A stretch of DNA of 64,000 nucleotides from JANNBN01 sp963763885 (lineage in GTDB: Bacteria; Actinomycetota; Acidimicrobiia; Acidimicrobiales; JANYDT01), in assembly GCA_963763885.1 (NCBI GenBank), contig CAVXQD010000007.1:1984001-2048000 (forward strand). Direction: 5' to 3'. Positions 36,579 to 44,520 of the stretch are shown here, in pieces. Numbering within the stretch: position 1 is the first letter of the stretch; each line of letters opens with the position of its first letter. The position numbers were made by a program, and so were the translations under genes. The notes below the pieces were generated by a model that was given only the letters and a program-made list of their open reading frames with translations, made no database searches and was not told where the DNA came from.

Positions 36579-37564
36579 ACCTGAGCCCACGGATGGCTCG
36601 TTGGTAGCGGCGCAGGCTCTACCACTCCCTTTTGGGCGGTGATGATGCCGTAGTGCTGAGGTTCGCGATACCGGCTCATTTGAAACAGGGTGTGCTTGAA
36701 CTTGAAGCAGAGGTCGAGGTCGGCATCGGCCACGATCACTTCATCGCCGGTGGTCAACGCCCGTGCTGCGATCTGTCCGGATGGTGCGTAGATGGCGGAC
36801 TGGCACAGTGACTCCACGCCCTCTTCGTTGCCGCCCTTGGCAACACCAACCACCCAGGTGCCGTTTTGGTAGGCGCCGGACTGCATACAGATGTCGTTAT
36901 GGAACCCTTGCAAGCTGTTCTGCGCAGGGTCTGGCGCGTAGTGAATGGGCGTGTTGTATCCGATTCCGATCAGCTCGACACCTTGCAATCCCATCACGCG
37001 GTATGTTTCGGGCCAGCGCCGGTCGTTGCAGGTTGCCATACCGATGATGCCCCCGAACGCTCGGTGCACGCCGAACCCGTCGGGGCCTGACTCGAAGTAA
37101 TACCGCTCAAGGTGTTGAAACGGACGATGTGGTTCGTAACCTTCGTGGCCCGGAATATGAACCTTGCGGTAGTGGCCGACGATCTGCCCGTCTCGTTCCA
37201 CGCAAATGGTGGTGTTGTACCTGTGCCGTGTGCCGTCTGCGGCAATCTTGAGTTCGCCGTAGCCGATCATGAAGCCCACCTCGAGGCGCTTGGCCTCGTC
37301 AAACAGGGGCTGCGTGACGGGAGAGGGCATCGAGGTTTCGAACCACGACTCGATGAAGGCGGGATCTTCTGACCACCAGCGTGGGAAGAACGTGGTGAGT
37401 GCAAGCTCTGGGAACACAACCAACTTGGCCCCGCGTGAAGCAGCGTTTCGCAGCATCACAATGAGTCGTTCCACAACGTCAGTGCGCGTATGGTCTTTCT
37501 GTACCGGGCCCATCTGAGCCCCTGCAACGGTAAGCACTCTTGGGCTTGCTTGTGGCGAGTTCAT
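36575..37564 (-). CDS. N-carbamoyl-D-amino-acid hydrolase (nitrilase-fold)
   Basis: 329-residue carbon-nitrogen hydrolase. The Glu-Lys-Cys triad is visible as FPELALTTFFPRW (Glu), YRKVHIPGH (Lys) and ATCNDRRWPE (Cys). Together with PFQHLERYYFE and HYGIITAQKG these blocks closely resemble Agrobacterium N-carbamoyl-D-amino acid amidohydrolase, which releases D-amino acid, CO2 and NH3 in hydantoin breakdown; beta-ureidopropionase is the next nearest. ATG 37564 overlaps the upstream carbamoylase stop by 4 nt, so the two hydrolases are made together. Confidence 0.85.
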   Translation of the reverse strand: MNSPQASPRVLTVAGAQMGPVQKDHTRTDVVERLIVMLRNAASRGAKLVVFPELALTTFFPRWWSEDPAFIESWFETSMPSPVTQPLFDEAKRLEVGFMIGYGELKIAADGTRHRYNTTICVERDGQIVGHYRKVHIPGHEGYEPHRPFQHLERYYFESGPDGFGVHRAFGGIIGMATCNDRRWPETYRVMGLQGVELIGIGYNTPIHYAPDPAQNSLQGFHNDICMQSGAYQNGTWVVGVAKGGNEEGVESLCQSAIYAPSGQIAARALTTGDEVIVADADLDLCFKFKHTLFQMSRYREPQHYGIITAQKGVVEPAPLPTSHPWAQV

Positions 37565-38814
37565 CCGAGTACGTCCGTTTCGCTGAGGGTGAGCATGACG
37601 CTGGCGAGGATATCGGCACCCATCACGAGATCTGACGGATCGGTGAACTCGGCCGGGTTGTGGCTGATGCCCTTATGACTTTGCGTGAAGATCATCGCCG
37701 TTGGGCACATCCGAGCCAGCATCTGAGCGTCGTGACCAGCGCCTGATGGCAGCCGTTTCACGGTGTTGCCCATGTCGTGCGCGGTCCGTTCGATGAGCGA
37801 GATCATCCGATCGTCGAAGGCCACTGGCTCGAACCTGGCGAGCCGACGTGACGTGATGGTGACCCCCTCTTCGTCTGCAACGGAGTGGATGAACGAGGCG
37901 AGCCTTTGCTCTGACTCTTGCAGCAGCGCCTCGTCGGTGTTGCGCAAGTCCACCGTCAGGACCGCCGTAGCCGCCACCACGTTGACCAGGTTTGGGTGGA
38001 GCTTGATCTGCCCGACGGTACCCACGTGTGGGTGCCCGATGGACAACGCCAGTTCTCGTACAAACACTGCGATGCGCGCAGCCACATAGCCAGGGTCGTG
38101 ACGCAGAGACATCGGCGTGGTGCCGGCGTGGTTGGATTGCCCGCTGATGGTGAGCTCTTGCCATGAGATGCCCTGCACGCCAGTAACGGCGCCGATGCGG
38201 AAGTCTTCTGCTTCGAGGACCGGACCCTGCTCGATGTGCAGCTCGACGAATGCGTGCGGGGCCGGACCGGGACACGGCGACGTTCCAAGGTATCCAATGC
38301 GGACCAACTCGTCGCCCACACGCGTGCCGTCGATGCCGATGACATCGTGTGCCTCTTCCGCAGTCATGCCACCGCAGTAGACGAGGCTCCCCATCATGTC
38401 GGGGTTGTACCGAGCGCCTTCTTCGTTGGTGAAGTAGCCAACGGCAATGGGCCGGTTGGTTGGCGTCTGCGTTTCTTCCAACCGCTCGATGACTTCGAGT
38501 GCCGCGAGCACGCCGAGGTTGCCGTCGTACAGTCCGCCGGTTCGGACGGTGTCGATATGGCTGCCGCTCATCACCGGACGTTCGATGTTTCCATTGCGGT
38601 CTGGACGCACTCCGATGACGTTGCCGATGTGGTCGATGCTGATGTGTAGACCAAGATCTGTCATCCAGGTCTTCACGAGATCTCGGCCCAACCGGTCTTC
38701 GTCCGAAAGCGCAAGGCGGGCTGACCCGGGTTCGCCGTTGGACCCCTCGATCGCTCCGATCTGGCCCAACTCGCGCAGCCGTTCCAGCAATCTGTCTCCG
38801 TTGACCTTCAGCAC
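37561..38814 (-). CDS. M20-family N-carbamoyl-amino-acid / allantoate-type amidohydrolase
   Basis: 417 residues. Zinc-site blocks of the Hyu/AllC-type M20 family: SGSHIDTVRTGGLYDGNLGVLAALEVI, GYFTNEEGARYNPDMMGS, FVELHIEQGPVLEAE, and late PSGAGHDAQMLARMCPTAMIF. It hydrolyses an N-carbamoyl or allantoate group. GTG 38814 gives the normal family length. An IS110 element ends 24 bp upstream of this start (boundary 38838/38839), so the native promoter may have been displaced and N-terminal residues upstream of GTG could have been lost; open reading continues into the IS leader. Confidence 0.82.
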   Translation of the reverse strand: MLKVNGDRLLERLRELGQIGAIEGSNGEPGSARLALSDEDRLGRDLVKTWMTDLGLHISIDHIGNVIGVRPDRNGNIERPVMSGSHIDTVRTGGLYDGNLGVLAALEVIERLEETQTPTNRPIAVGYFTNEEGARYNPDMMGSLVYCGGMTAEEAHDVIGIDGTRVGDELVRIGYLGTSPCPGPAPHAFVELHIEQGPVLEAEDFRIGAVTGVQGISWQELTISGQSNHAGTTPMSLRHDPGYVAARIAVFVRELALSIGHPHVGTVGQIKLHPNLVNVVAATAVLTVDLRNTDEALLQESEQRLASFIHSVADEEGVTITSRRLARFEPVAFDDRMISLIERTAHDMGNTVKRLPSGAGHDAQMLARMCPTAMIFTQSHKGISHNPAEFTDPSDLVMGADILASVMLTLSETDVLG

Positions 38815-38838
38815 AGTTTCGAGGGTAGTGCGGCCCGC

Positions 38839-39062
38839 GAGAGAGATGCCATGGTGCTGGCGCGCCGCCACGACTTGATGAGAATCTGGTGGTGAGGCCG
38901 TCAGTGCTCGGTACACCTTGGTGCGTGTGTGCCCGTGAGAGAGATTGAGCGAGGACCTTCTCGGCACCACGACATGTTGCTTCGAGCGCGACTTACAGGT
39001 TCAAGATTCGAAGGTCTTGTCGGCCTCTTTCTCTGTTCTTCTCTCTTGAAAGGGTTACAGAC
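38839..39062 (+). ncRNA. Candidate IS110 bridge RNA region, copy 1
   Basis: 224-nt leader before the transposase, identical in both copies. IS110 elements carry a bridge RNA in the non-coding end, upstream of the recombinase in the IS110 group. Local hairpins are possible: TGGCG (38858-38862) with CGCCA (38866-38870), and CAAGA (39002-39006) with TCTTG (39015-39019). GAGAGAGAT occurs twice (38839 and 38937). The guide loops have not been mapped. Confidence 0.45.
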
Positions 39063-40148
39063 ATGGAAGTTGTCAACGAGCGTTGTGCCGGATTAGATAT
39101 TGGCAAGGACGAAGTGGTTGCGTGTGTTCGGGTCCCTGACGGGTCGGCTCATGGCCGATCTTCGGAGGTTCGGACGTTCAGCACGTTTTTGTCTGGGATT
39201 GAACAGCTCCGTGATTGGCTTGTGTCTCAGGGCGCTACCACTGTTGTGATGGAAGCTACTGGCCAGTACTGGAAACCGGTTTGGTATGTGTTAGAAGACG
39301 CCGAGTTTGCGTTGTTGCTGGTGAATACCAAGCATGTGAAGATCGTCCCGGGCCGCAAGACTGACGTGTCTGATGCGGCTTGGTTGGCTGAGCTTCTTGA
39401 GCACGGATTGTTGCGGTCATCGTTCGTGCCGCCACCTGCGATCCGTGAGCTACGCGATTTGACCCGCTACCGGAAACGGTTGATACAGACGCATACTGCT
39501 GAAACGCAACGGGTGCAGAAGATCCTTGAAGATGCGGGGATCAAGCTTGATTCGGTCGCTTCTGATGTGCTGGGCGTTTCGGGACGGGCCATGATCACCG
39601 CGTTGATTGCGGGTGAACGAGACGCGACTGTGTTGGCTGAACTCTCGAAGGGTGTTCTCCGCAACAAGATCCCGACCCTACGTGAAGCACTCCGCGGCAG
39701 GTTCCATGACCATCACGCCACGATGTTGCGCGTCGTGATGGAACACCTCACCCAACTTGAACAGTCGATACGTACTCTCGATACCGAAATTGACCGGGTG
39801 ATGATCCCTTTCTCTGAAGCCCGTGATCGGCTTGACACCATCACGGGAATCGGGAAACGCGCTGCTGAATGCATCATTGCTGAGATCGGCACTGATATGT
39901 CACGGTTCCCGACCTCTGGTCACCTTGCGTCATGGGCTGGGATGTGTCCCGGGAACAACATCACCGGAGGGAAACGACGACAAGCTTCAACCAACCAAGG
40001 CAACCGATGGCTCAGCGAGATCCTCAATCAATGCGCATGGGCTGCGTCTCAATCACGTGATACTTACCTCGCAGCACAGTTCTGGCGGCTCGCTCGACGC
40101 ATCGGGAAAAGAAAGCTGCTGTCGCTGTTGGACACTCGATCCTCGTGA
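39063..40148 (+). pseudogene. IS110 transposase, copy 1, frameshifted near C-terminus
   Basis: Encodes 361 residues identical to copy 2 up to RRIGK, after which loss of one A changes frame and ends translation early (RKLLSLLDTRSS). The DEDD RuvC-like residues D12, E64, D101 and D104 are intact, as is most of the Tnp domain. The lost ~50 C-terminal residues (AVGHSILVICWHLL...) continue in the +1-shifted frame to 40312. It may be a pseudogene, or the A-run could allow ribosomal slippage (inference). Confidence 0.85.
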
Positions 40149-40315
40149 TCTGCTGGCACCTACTCACCACCAACACCAACTACGAAGACCTCGGAAGCGA
40201 CTGGTTCACCCGCCGAACCGACAATGCCAAACGCCGCAACCAACTTGTCACACAACTCCAAGACCTCGGCTACAAGGTCAGCCTCACCAACGCGGTAACC
40301 ACACAAAGATAAGGT

Positions 40316-40335
40316 TGCCCCCAAACTTGGGGGCA
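40316..40335 (-). terminator. GC-rich hairpin downstream of the methyltransferase gene
   Basis: TGCCCCC and GGGGGCA are perfectly complementary (stem extendable by AA/TT) around a short loop. Seen from the minus strand it follows the methyltransferase stop (40393) and leads into ACCTTATCTTTG, a modest U-rich tail. Related sequence lies beside IS copy 2. Confidence 0.5.
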
Positions 40336-40338
40336 GTT

Positions 40339-40367
40339 CACCTCGTTAGCGTGTTGCGAGGTGTTTT
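40339..40367 (+). terminator. Hairpin plus T-run downstream of IS copy 1 transposase
   Basis: CACCTCG (40339-40345) and CGAGGTG (40357-40363) form a perfect 7-bp stem with an 11-nt loop, followed by TTTT. This is a plausible intrinsic terminator for rightward transcription out of the transposase. A matching hairpin (42403-42427) lies downstream of copy 2. Confidence 0.55.
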
Positions 40368-40392
40368 GCCGCAGGCTCTGCTCGCCGCAGGA

Positions 40393-41439
40393 TCAGGCGA
40401 CGGATGCGTACAGGCAGTTTGTTGGGTCGCCTTCGAGGTCAAACTTGTCGATGGCGGTGAACCCCGCGTCGGTGAGCATGGTGGTGGCCAGTTGGTGTCC
40501 CCACACAGTTCCCAGCCCCGGTCCGCCGCCTGCCAGCGAGACCTGCATGCAGTGCATGACACTCATTGCGTAGAGGATGACGTTGCCGGGGTCAGCGGTG
40601 TTGTCCGCGAGGTCTGACGATGCGTTGATGTCCAGCATCACAAACCGGCCACCTTTTACCAGCGACGTGTGAATGGCGTGCAGCACGCCAGCGGGGTCGG
40701 CCTGGTCGTGGATCGCATCGAAGGCGAACACCACGTCGAAACGCGTGGTCCCATGTGCGACTGATACGGCGTCGGCCACCTCGAAGCGAGCGTTGGTCAG
40801 ACCCATCGCGTCGGTCTCGGCGGCGGCCAAGCTGATTGCGTCAGCGGAAAAGTCGTATCCAACAAACGTAGAGTTGGGAAAGGCCTGGGCCATCAGGTTG
40901 ACGCAATGCCCGGTGCCGCAACCGACGTCCGCGACGCTGGCCCCCGCCCGGAGAGCGTCCACCAATCCGGTGACCTTCGGCAGATACACCTTGACCAGCA
41001 GCGCGTCGTACTTGGCGCGCCCCACCACGTCCATGCTGCAGGTGAAATGCGGCCGGTAAGCCTCGTATGGCACACCGCCGCCGTGTTGAAACGCGTCGGC
41101 GACGTCAGCAATCCGCTGGCTGAGACCGTTGAGCATGCCCGCGATGGGAGTGATGTTGGTGTGCCGGGAACCAGTCAGCCACAGCGAATGCTCGGGAGGC
41201 AGTGCGTACACCTGCGTGGACGCCTCATAACTGGTGATGCCGCCAACGGTCACTGCACCCAGCCATTCGCGCAGTTGCCGTTCGCTCAGCCCAGTCCGCT
41301 CGGCAAGTTCTTGCGAGGTAGCTGATCCGGCAGCCAGCGCATCGAACAACCCGTGCCTGGCACCCAGCTCGATCATCTGTGTAAGCGCGGCGCCTCGGTA
41401 GGCGGCCTTCATGTGGTCGAGAAAGGCGGAGGTGTCCAT
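40393..41439 (-). CDS. Class I SAM methyltransferase with N-terminal winged helix
   Basis: 348 residues. The N-terminal ~85 residues form a winged-helix/dimerisation region (ARHGLFDALAAGSATSQELAERTGLSERQLREWLGA). The catalytic domain has motif I SVADVGCGTGHCVNLM, DFSADAISLAAAETDAMGL, and FDVVFAFDAIHDQADPAGVL. This layout is common in O- and C-methyltransferases of small molecules. ATG 41439 is taken; AGGA lies ~7 nt upstream in an 11-bp tandem repeat. It lies between the inverted IS elements, divergent from fdhD. Confidence 0.82.
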   Translation of the reverse strand: MDTSAFLDHMKAAYRGAALTQMIELGARHGLFDALAAGSATSQELAERTGLSERQLREWLGAVTVGGITSYEASTQVYALPPEHSLWLTGSRHTNITPIAGMLNGLSQRIADVADAFQHGGGVPYEAYRPHFTCSMDVVGRAKYDALLVKVYLPKVTGLVDALRAGASVADVGCGTGHCVNLMAQAFPNSTFVGYDFSADAISLAAAETDAMGLTNARFEVADAVSVAHGTTRFDVVFAFDAIHDQADPAGVLHAIHTSLVKGGRFVMLDINASSDLADNTADPGNVILYAMSVMHCMQVSLAGGGPGLGTVWGHQLATTMLTDAGFTAIDKFDLEGDPTNCLYASVA

Positions 41440-41468
41440 CCCACATCCTGCCCACATCCTGCCCACAT
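41440..41468. repeat. 11-bp tandem repeat upstream of the methyltransferase
   Basis: CCACATCCTGC occurs twice in tandem and then a partial CCACA (about 41441-41467). On the minus strand each unit carries an AGGATG, so the copy nearest the gene supplies its ribosome site. Confidence 0.7.
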
Positions 41469-41540
41469 TGCGCGAGTTTCCGCTCGTCTGTACCGCATGG
41501 CGATAACGGACATTTCTTGTTTGCCGGTAGGTTGAGGGCG

Positions 41541-42362
41541 ATGCGCAAGGCCACAACTCCGGTAAAGGTGACGTTGGTGACGGCCACCGGGACAACGGTC
41601 AAGCCGGACAAGCTGGCCACGGAAGAGCCGTTGTCCATCCGCGCCGGTGGGCCGGGTCAGGAAAACGCCGACGTAACCGTGACCATGCGAACGCCCGGCC
41701 ACGACTTTGAGTTGGCCGTCGGGTTTCTCTGGTCCGAAGGGCTGATCACCAGCGCGGACCAGGTGCGCGAAGTGAAGTTCTGCGAAGTCCCAGAAGGAGA
41801 GGAGCAGCTGTACAACATCGTCACGGTTCGAACCTCGCACCAGCTGGAAGTTCGTGCCCGAGCGTTCACGACCAACTCGTCGTGTGGCGTGTGTGGAACG
41901 CAGACTTTGGACGATCTGGCAGCCTGTGCCAAGCCGATTTCGTTGGACGACTCGTTGTTTGTCAGCCCGGCAGCGCTCTTGGCTGTGCCCGATGCACTGC
42001 GTCAACGTCAGAAGGTTTTTGCGGCCACTGGTGGCCTACACGCCGCAGCCATTCTTGATCCGCAATGTTCGGTGTTGCTTTCACGCGAAGACGTTGGACG
42101 CCATAACGCAGTCGACAAGGTGATTGGTCGGATGGTGCTGGACGGGCACGTCCCCGCCACCGACCGCATTTTGTTCGTGTCAGGACGCACGTCGTACGAG
42201 ATTGTGCAGAAGGCGGCGGTGGCCGGCCTTGCTGTGGTTGCGGGGGTCAGCGCCCCCTCAAGCTTGGCCGTGGAAACGGCTCAGCGGATGGGGATCACCC
42301 TTGCTGGGTTTGTACGGGGCGACTCGATGAACGTCTACACGCACCCGCAGCGCATCGTTTAG
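41541..42362 (+). CDS. fdhD: Formate dehydrogenase accessory sulfurtransferase FdhD
   Basis: 273 residues. FdhD passes sulfur from a cysteine desulfurase to the molybdenum cofactor of formate dehydrogenases. The catalytic Cys pair is in NSSCGVCGTQTLDDL, with FATGG-like VFAATGGLHAAA, SREDVGRHNAVDKVIG and FVSGRTSYEIVQKAAVAG all diagnostic. ATG 41541 has GAGGG just upstream. No formate dehydrogenase gene is in the window; it lies between two inverted IS elements. Confidence 0.93.
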   Translation: MRKATTPVKVTLVTATGTTVKPDKLATEEPLSIRAGGPGQENADVTVTMRTPGHDFELAVGFLWSEGLITSADQVREVKFCEVPEGEEQLYNIVTVRTSHQLEVRARAFTTNSSCGVCGTQTLDDLAACAKPISLDDSLFVSPAALLAVPDALRQRQKVFAATGGLHAAAILDPQCSVLLSREDVGRHNAVDKVIGRMVLDGHVPATDRILFVSGRTSYEIVQKAAVAGLAVVAGVSAPSSLAVETAQRMGITLAGFVRGDSMNVYTHPQRIV

Positions 42363-42393
42363 TTGACGAACTTTTGCGCATCCCGTTCTCGGT

Positions 42394-42516
42394 GCAGCAA
42401 AACACCTCGAAGTTGCATAAGGAGGTGGTTGGCCCCCCACTAATGGGTTGCTCACCTCGGGTTCGCTTCGATCCCTCCGCTCACCACTCAGCCGCGCCCA
42501 GCACTGGGGGGCAACC
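42394..42516. other. Two-hairpin structured region between fdhD and IS copy 2
   Basis: Hairpin 1: CACCTC (42403-42408) with GAGGTG (42422-42427). Hairpin 2: GGTTGGCCCCCCA (42427-42439) with TGGGGGGCAACC (42505-42516), one bulged G, enclosing 65 nt with GCTCACC repeated directly. Viewed from copy 2's transposase, it ends CGAGGTGTTTTGC, as at copy 1. It could terminate fdhD, terminate the transposase, or be an IS 3' structure. Confidence 0.6.
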
Positions 42517-42541
42517 TGTAAGGAGAATCTTTGTTGGGTGG

Positions 42542-43780
42542 TTACGCGGCGTTGGTGAGGCTGACCTTGTAGCCGAGGTCTTGGAGTTGTGTGACAAGTT
42601 GGTTGCGGCGTTTGGCATTGTCGGTTCGGCGGGTGAACCAGTCGCTTCCGAGGTCTTCGTAGTTGGTGTTGGTGGTGAGTAGGTGCCAGCAGATCACGAG
42701 GATCGAGTGTCCAACAGCGACAGCAGCTTTCTTTTTCCCGATGCGTCGAGCGAGCCGCCAGAACTGTGCTGCGAGGTAAGTATCACGTGATTGAGACGCA
42801 GCCCATGCGCATTGATTGAGGATCTCGCTGAGCCATCGGTTGCCTTGGTTGGTTGAAGCTTGTCGTCGTTTCCCTCCGGTGATGTTGTTCCCGGGACACA
42901 TCCCAGCCCATGACGCAAGGTGACCAGAGGTCGGGAACCGTGACATATCAGTGCCGATCTCAGCAATGATGCATTCAGCAGCGCGTTTCCCGATTCCCGT
43001 GATGGTGTCAAGCCGATCACGGGCTTCAGAGAAAGGGATCATCACCCGGTCAATTTCGGTATCGAGAGTACGTATCGACTGTTCAAGTTGGGTGAGGTGT
43101 TCCATCACGACGCGCAACATCGTGGCGTGATGGTCATGGAACCTGCCGCGGAGTGCTTCACGTAGGGTCGGGATCTTGTTGCGGAGAACACCCTTCGAGA
43201 GTTCAGCCAACACAGTCGCGTCTCGTTCACCCGCAATCAACGCGGTGATCATGGCCCGTCCCGAAACGCCCAGCACATCAGAAGCGACCGAATCAAGCTT
43301 GATCCCCGCATCTTCAAGGATCTTCTGCACCCGTTGCGTTTCAGCAGTATGCGTCTGTATCAACCGTTTCCGGTAGCGGGTCAAATCGCGTAGCTCACGG
43401 ATCGCAGGTGGCGGCACGAACGATGACCGCAACAATCCGTGCTCAAGAAGCTCAGCCAACCAAGCCGCATCAGACACGTCAGTCTTGCGGCCCGGGACGA
43501 TCTTCACATGCTTGGTATTCACCAGCAACAACGCAAACTCGGCGTCTTCTAACACATACCAAACCGGTTTCCAGTACTGGCCAGTAGCTTCCATCACAAC
43601 AGTGGTAGCGCCCTGAGACACAAGCCAATCACGGAGCTGTTCAATCCCAGACAAAAACGTGCTGAACGTCCGAACCTCCGAAGATCGGCCATGAGCCGAC
43701 CCGTCAGGGACCCGAACACACGCAACCACTTCGTCCTTGCCAATATCTAATCCGGCACAACGCTCGTTGACAACTTCCAT
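42542..43780 (-). CDS. IS110-family transposase (DEDD recombinase), copy 2, full length
   Basis: 412 residues. The N-terminal RuvC-like DEDD domain shows D12 (GLDIGKDE), E64 (VVMEATGQYW) and D101/D104 (KTDVSDAAWL). The C-terminal Tnp domain has TITGIGKRAAECIIAEIGTD, SWAGMCPGNNITGGKRRQAS and WLSEILNQCAWAA. Most family members have Ser at the position of T301 here (P-x4-S-x-GK, usually the catalytic Ser); both copies have Thr, which may affect activity (inference). Ends LTNAA just at the limit of identity with copy 1. Confidence 0.93.
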   Translation of the reverse strand: MEVVNERCAGLDIGKDEVVACVRVPDGSAHGRSSEVRTFSTFLSGIEQLRDWLVSQGATTVVMEATGQYWKPVWYVLEDAEFALLLVNTKHVKIVPGRKTDVSDAAWLAELLEHGLLRSSFVPPPAIRELRDLTRYRKRLIQTHTAETQRVQKILEDAGIKLDSVASDVLGVSGRAMITALIAGERDATVLAELSKGVLRNKIPTLREALRGRFHDHHATMLRVVMEHLTQLEQSIRTLDTEIDRVMIPFSEARDRLDTITGIGKRAAECIIAEIGTDMSRFPTSGHLASWAGMCPGNNITGGKRRQASTNQGNRWLSEILNQCAWAASQSRDTYLAAQFWRLARRIGKKKAAVAVGHSILVICWHLLTTNTNYEDLGSDWFTRRTDNAKRRNQLVTQLQDLGYKVSLTNAA

Positions 43781-44004
43781 GTCTGTAACCCTTTCAAGAG
43801 AGAAGAACAGAGAAAGAGGCCGACAAGACCTTCGAATCTTGAACCTGTAAGTCGCGCTCGAAGCAACATGTCGTGGTGCCGAGAAGGTCCTCGCTCAATC
43901 TCTCTCACGGGCACACACGCACCAAGGTGTACCGAGCACTGACGGCCTCACCACCAGATTCTCATCAAGTCGTGGCGGCGCGCCAGCACCATGGCATCTC
44001 TCTC
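42549..44004 (-). mobile_element. IS110-family element, copy 2 (intact frame)
   Basis: 1456-bp core on the minus strand with transposase and 224-nt leader as in copy 1. Its leader end (44004) touches the stop codon of the cupredoxin gene (44005-44007). Orientation is opposite to copy 1, with both transposases reading toward each other across the methyltransferase-fdhD segment, so recombination between them would invert that segment. Confidence 0.9.
43781..44004 (-). ncRNA. Candidate IS110 bridge RNA region, copy 2
   Basis: Same 224-nt leader as at 38839-39062, base for base in my comparison, on the minus strand upstream of the intact transposase. If the element is active this copy is the likely source of both recombinase and bridge RNA. 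Confidence 0.45.
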
Positions 44005-44394
44005 CTACTTCGTGACTTTGACGTCGCCTGCCATGCCGGGATGCAACGTGCACTTGTATTTGTACGTGCCTTCCTTGTCGAAGGTTGTGCTCCAGATAGA
44101 GCCCTTCTTGGCCAGCGTCTTGCTCTTGCGGGTCTTGTCAAAGACAACGTTGTGCGCAACGGATTCGTCCCAACGGAAGTCAACCTTTTGCTTCACCTTG
44201 ACGGTGATGGACTTCGGCGAAAACTTCAATGCCTTCATGCCGACCACAACGGCTTTCGATGTTCCGAGTGACTGTGCTTCAGCGGGTGTGCTGACCCCGG
44301 CGCTGGCGCAGCCGGTGGCGACCAGAAGGGCGATTGCCCCGATGCCAGACCGAATGCGACGCGCGCGACCGGTCTCGATGTGTTTCGTGCTCAT
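44005..44394 (-). CDS. Cupredoxin-type copper lipoprotein
   Basis: 129 residues. The N-terminal signal ends ALLVATGC, a probable lipobox (Cys as lipidation site). The mature part is a plastocyanin/azurin-like domain: KFSPKSITVKVKQKVDFRWDESVAHNVVF (first His ligand) and YKYKCTLHPGMAGDVKV (Cys, His and Met ligands of a type 1 copper site). Probable periplasmic-face electron carrier. ATG 44394 (MSTKHIET) is used. The gene's stop abuts IS copy 2 directly, but the domain looks complete. Confidence 0.82.
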   Translation of the reverse strand: MSTKHIETGRARRIRSGIGAIALLVATGCASAGVSTPAEAQSLGTSKAVVVGMKALKFSPKSITVKVKQKVDFRWDESVAHNVVFDKTRKSKTLAKKGSIWSTTFDKEGTYKYKCTLHPGMAGDVKVTK

Positions 44395-44431
44395 ATGTTC
44401 TTTCTTAGTGGCACTTGGCCACAACGCAAGC

Positions 44432-44457
44432 GGCCCCCGCTTCTGCGGGGGCCTTTT
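44432..44457. terminator. Strong 9-bp hairpin with T-run
   Basis: GGCCCCCGC (44432-44440), loop TTCT, GCGGGGGCC (44445-44453), then TTTT on the plus strand. It lies between the PuuD-like gene's 3' end and the cupredoxin start, both on the minus strand. As a terminator for the PuuD-like gene the U-run is on the wrong side, so it may act without it or from the plus side. Confidence 0.65.
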
Positions 44458-44520
44458 GTGACAAGGATCATGCCCAACCGGGTCAATCCGGGGCGGGATG
44501 ACTTGATTCGTGGGTGTTGG

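Larger units (their letters stand above)
38839..40293 (+). mobile_element. IS110-family element, copy 1 (frameshifted)
   Basis: 1455-bp core that matches copy 2 (42549-44004, opposite strand) at apparently every base compared, except for one missing A in the run GGGAAAAG near 40109. The core comprises a 224-nt non-coding leader, then the transposase frame. No terminal inverted repeats and no clear target duplication are visible, as usual for IS110. The transposase-side end is uncertain: related sequence continues to about 40372. Confidence 0.88.

Noticed and set aside
42427..42516. tRNA or integron attC site in the fdhD-IS gap
   Set aside because: No tRNA-like cloverleaf or T-loop sequence, and the arms do not fit attC core boxes; treated as a structured flank.
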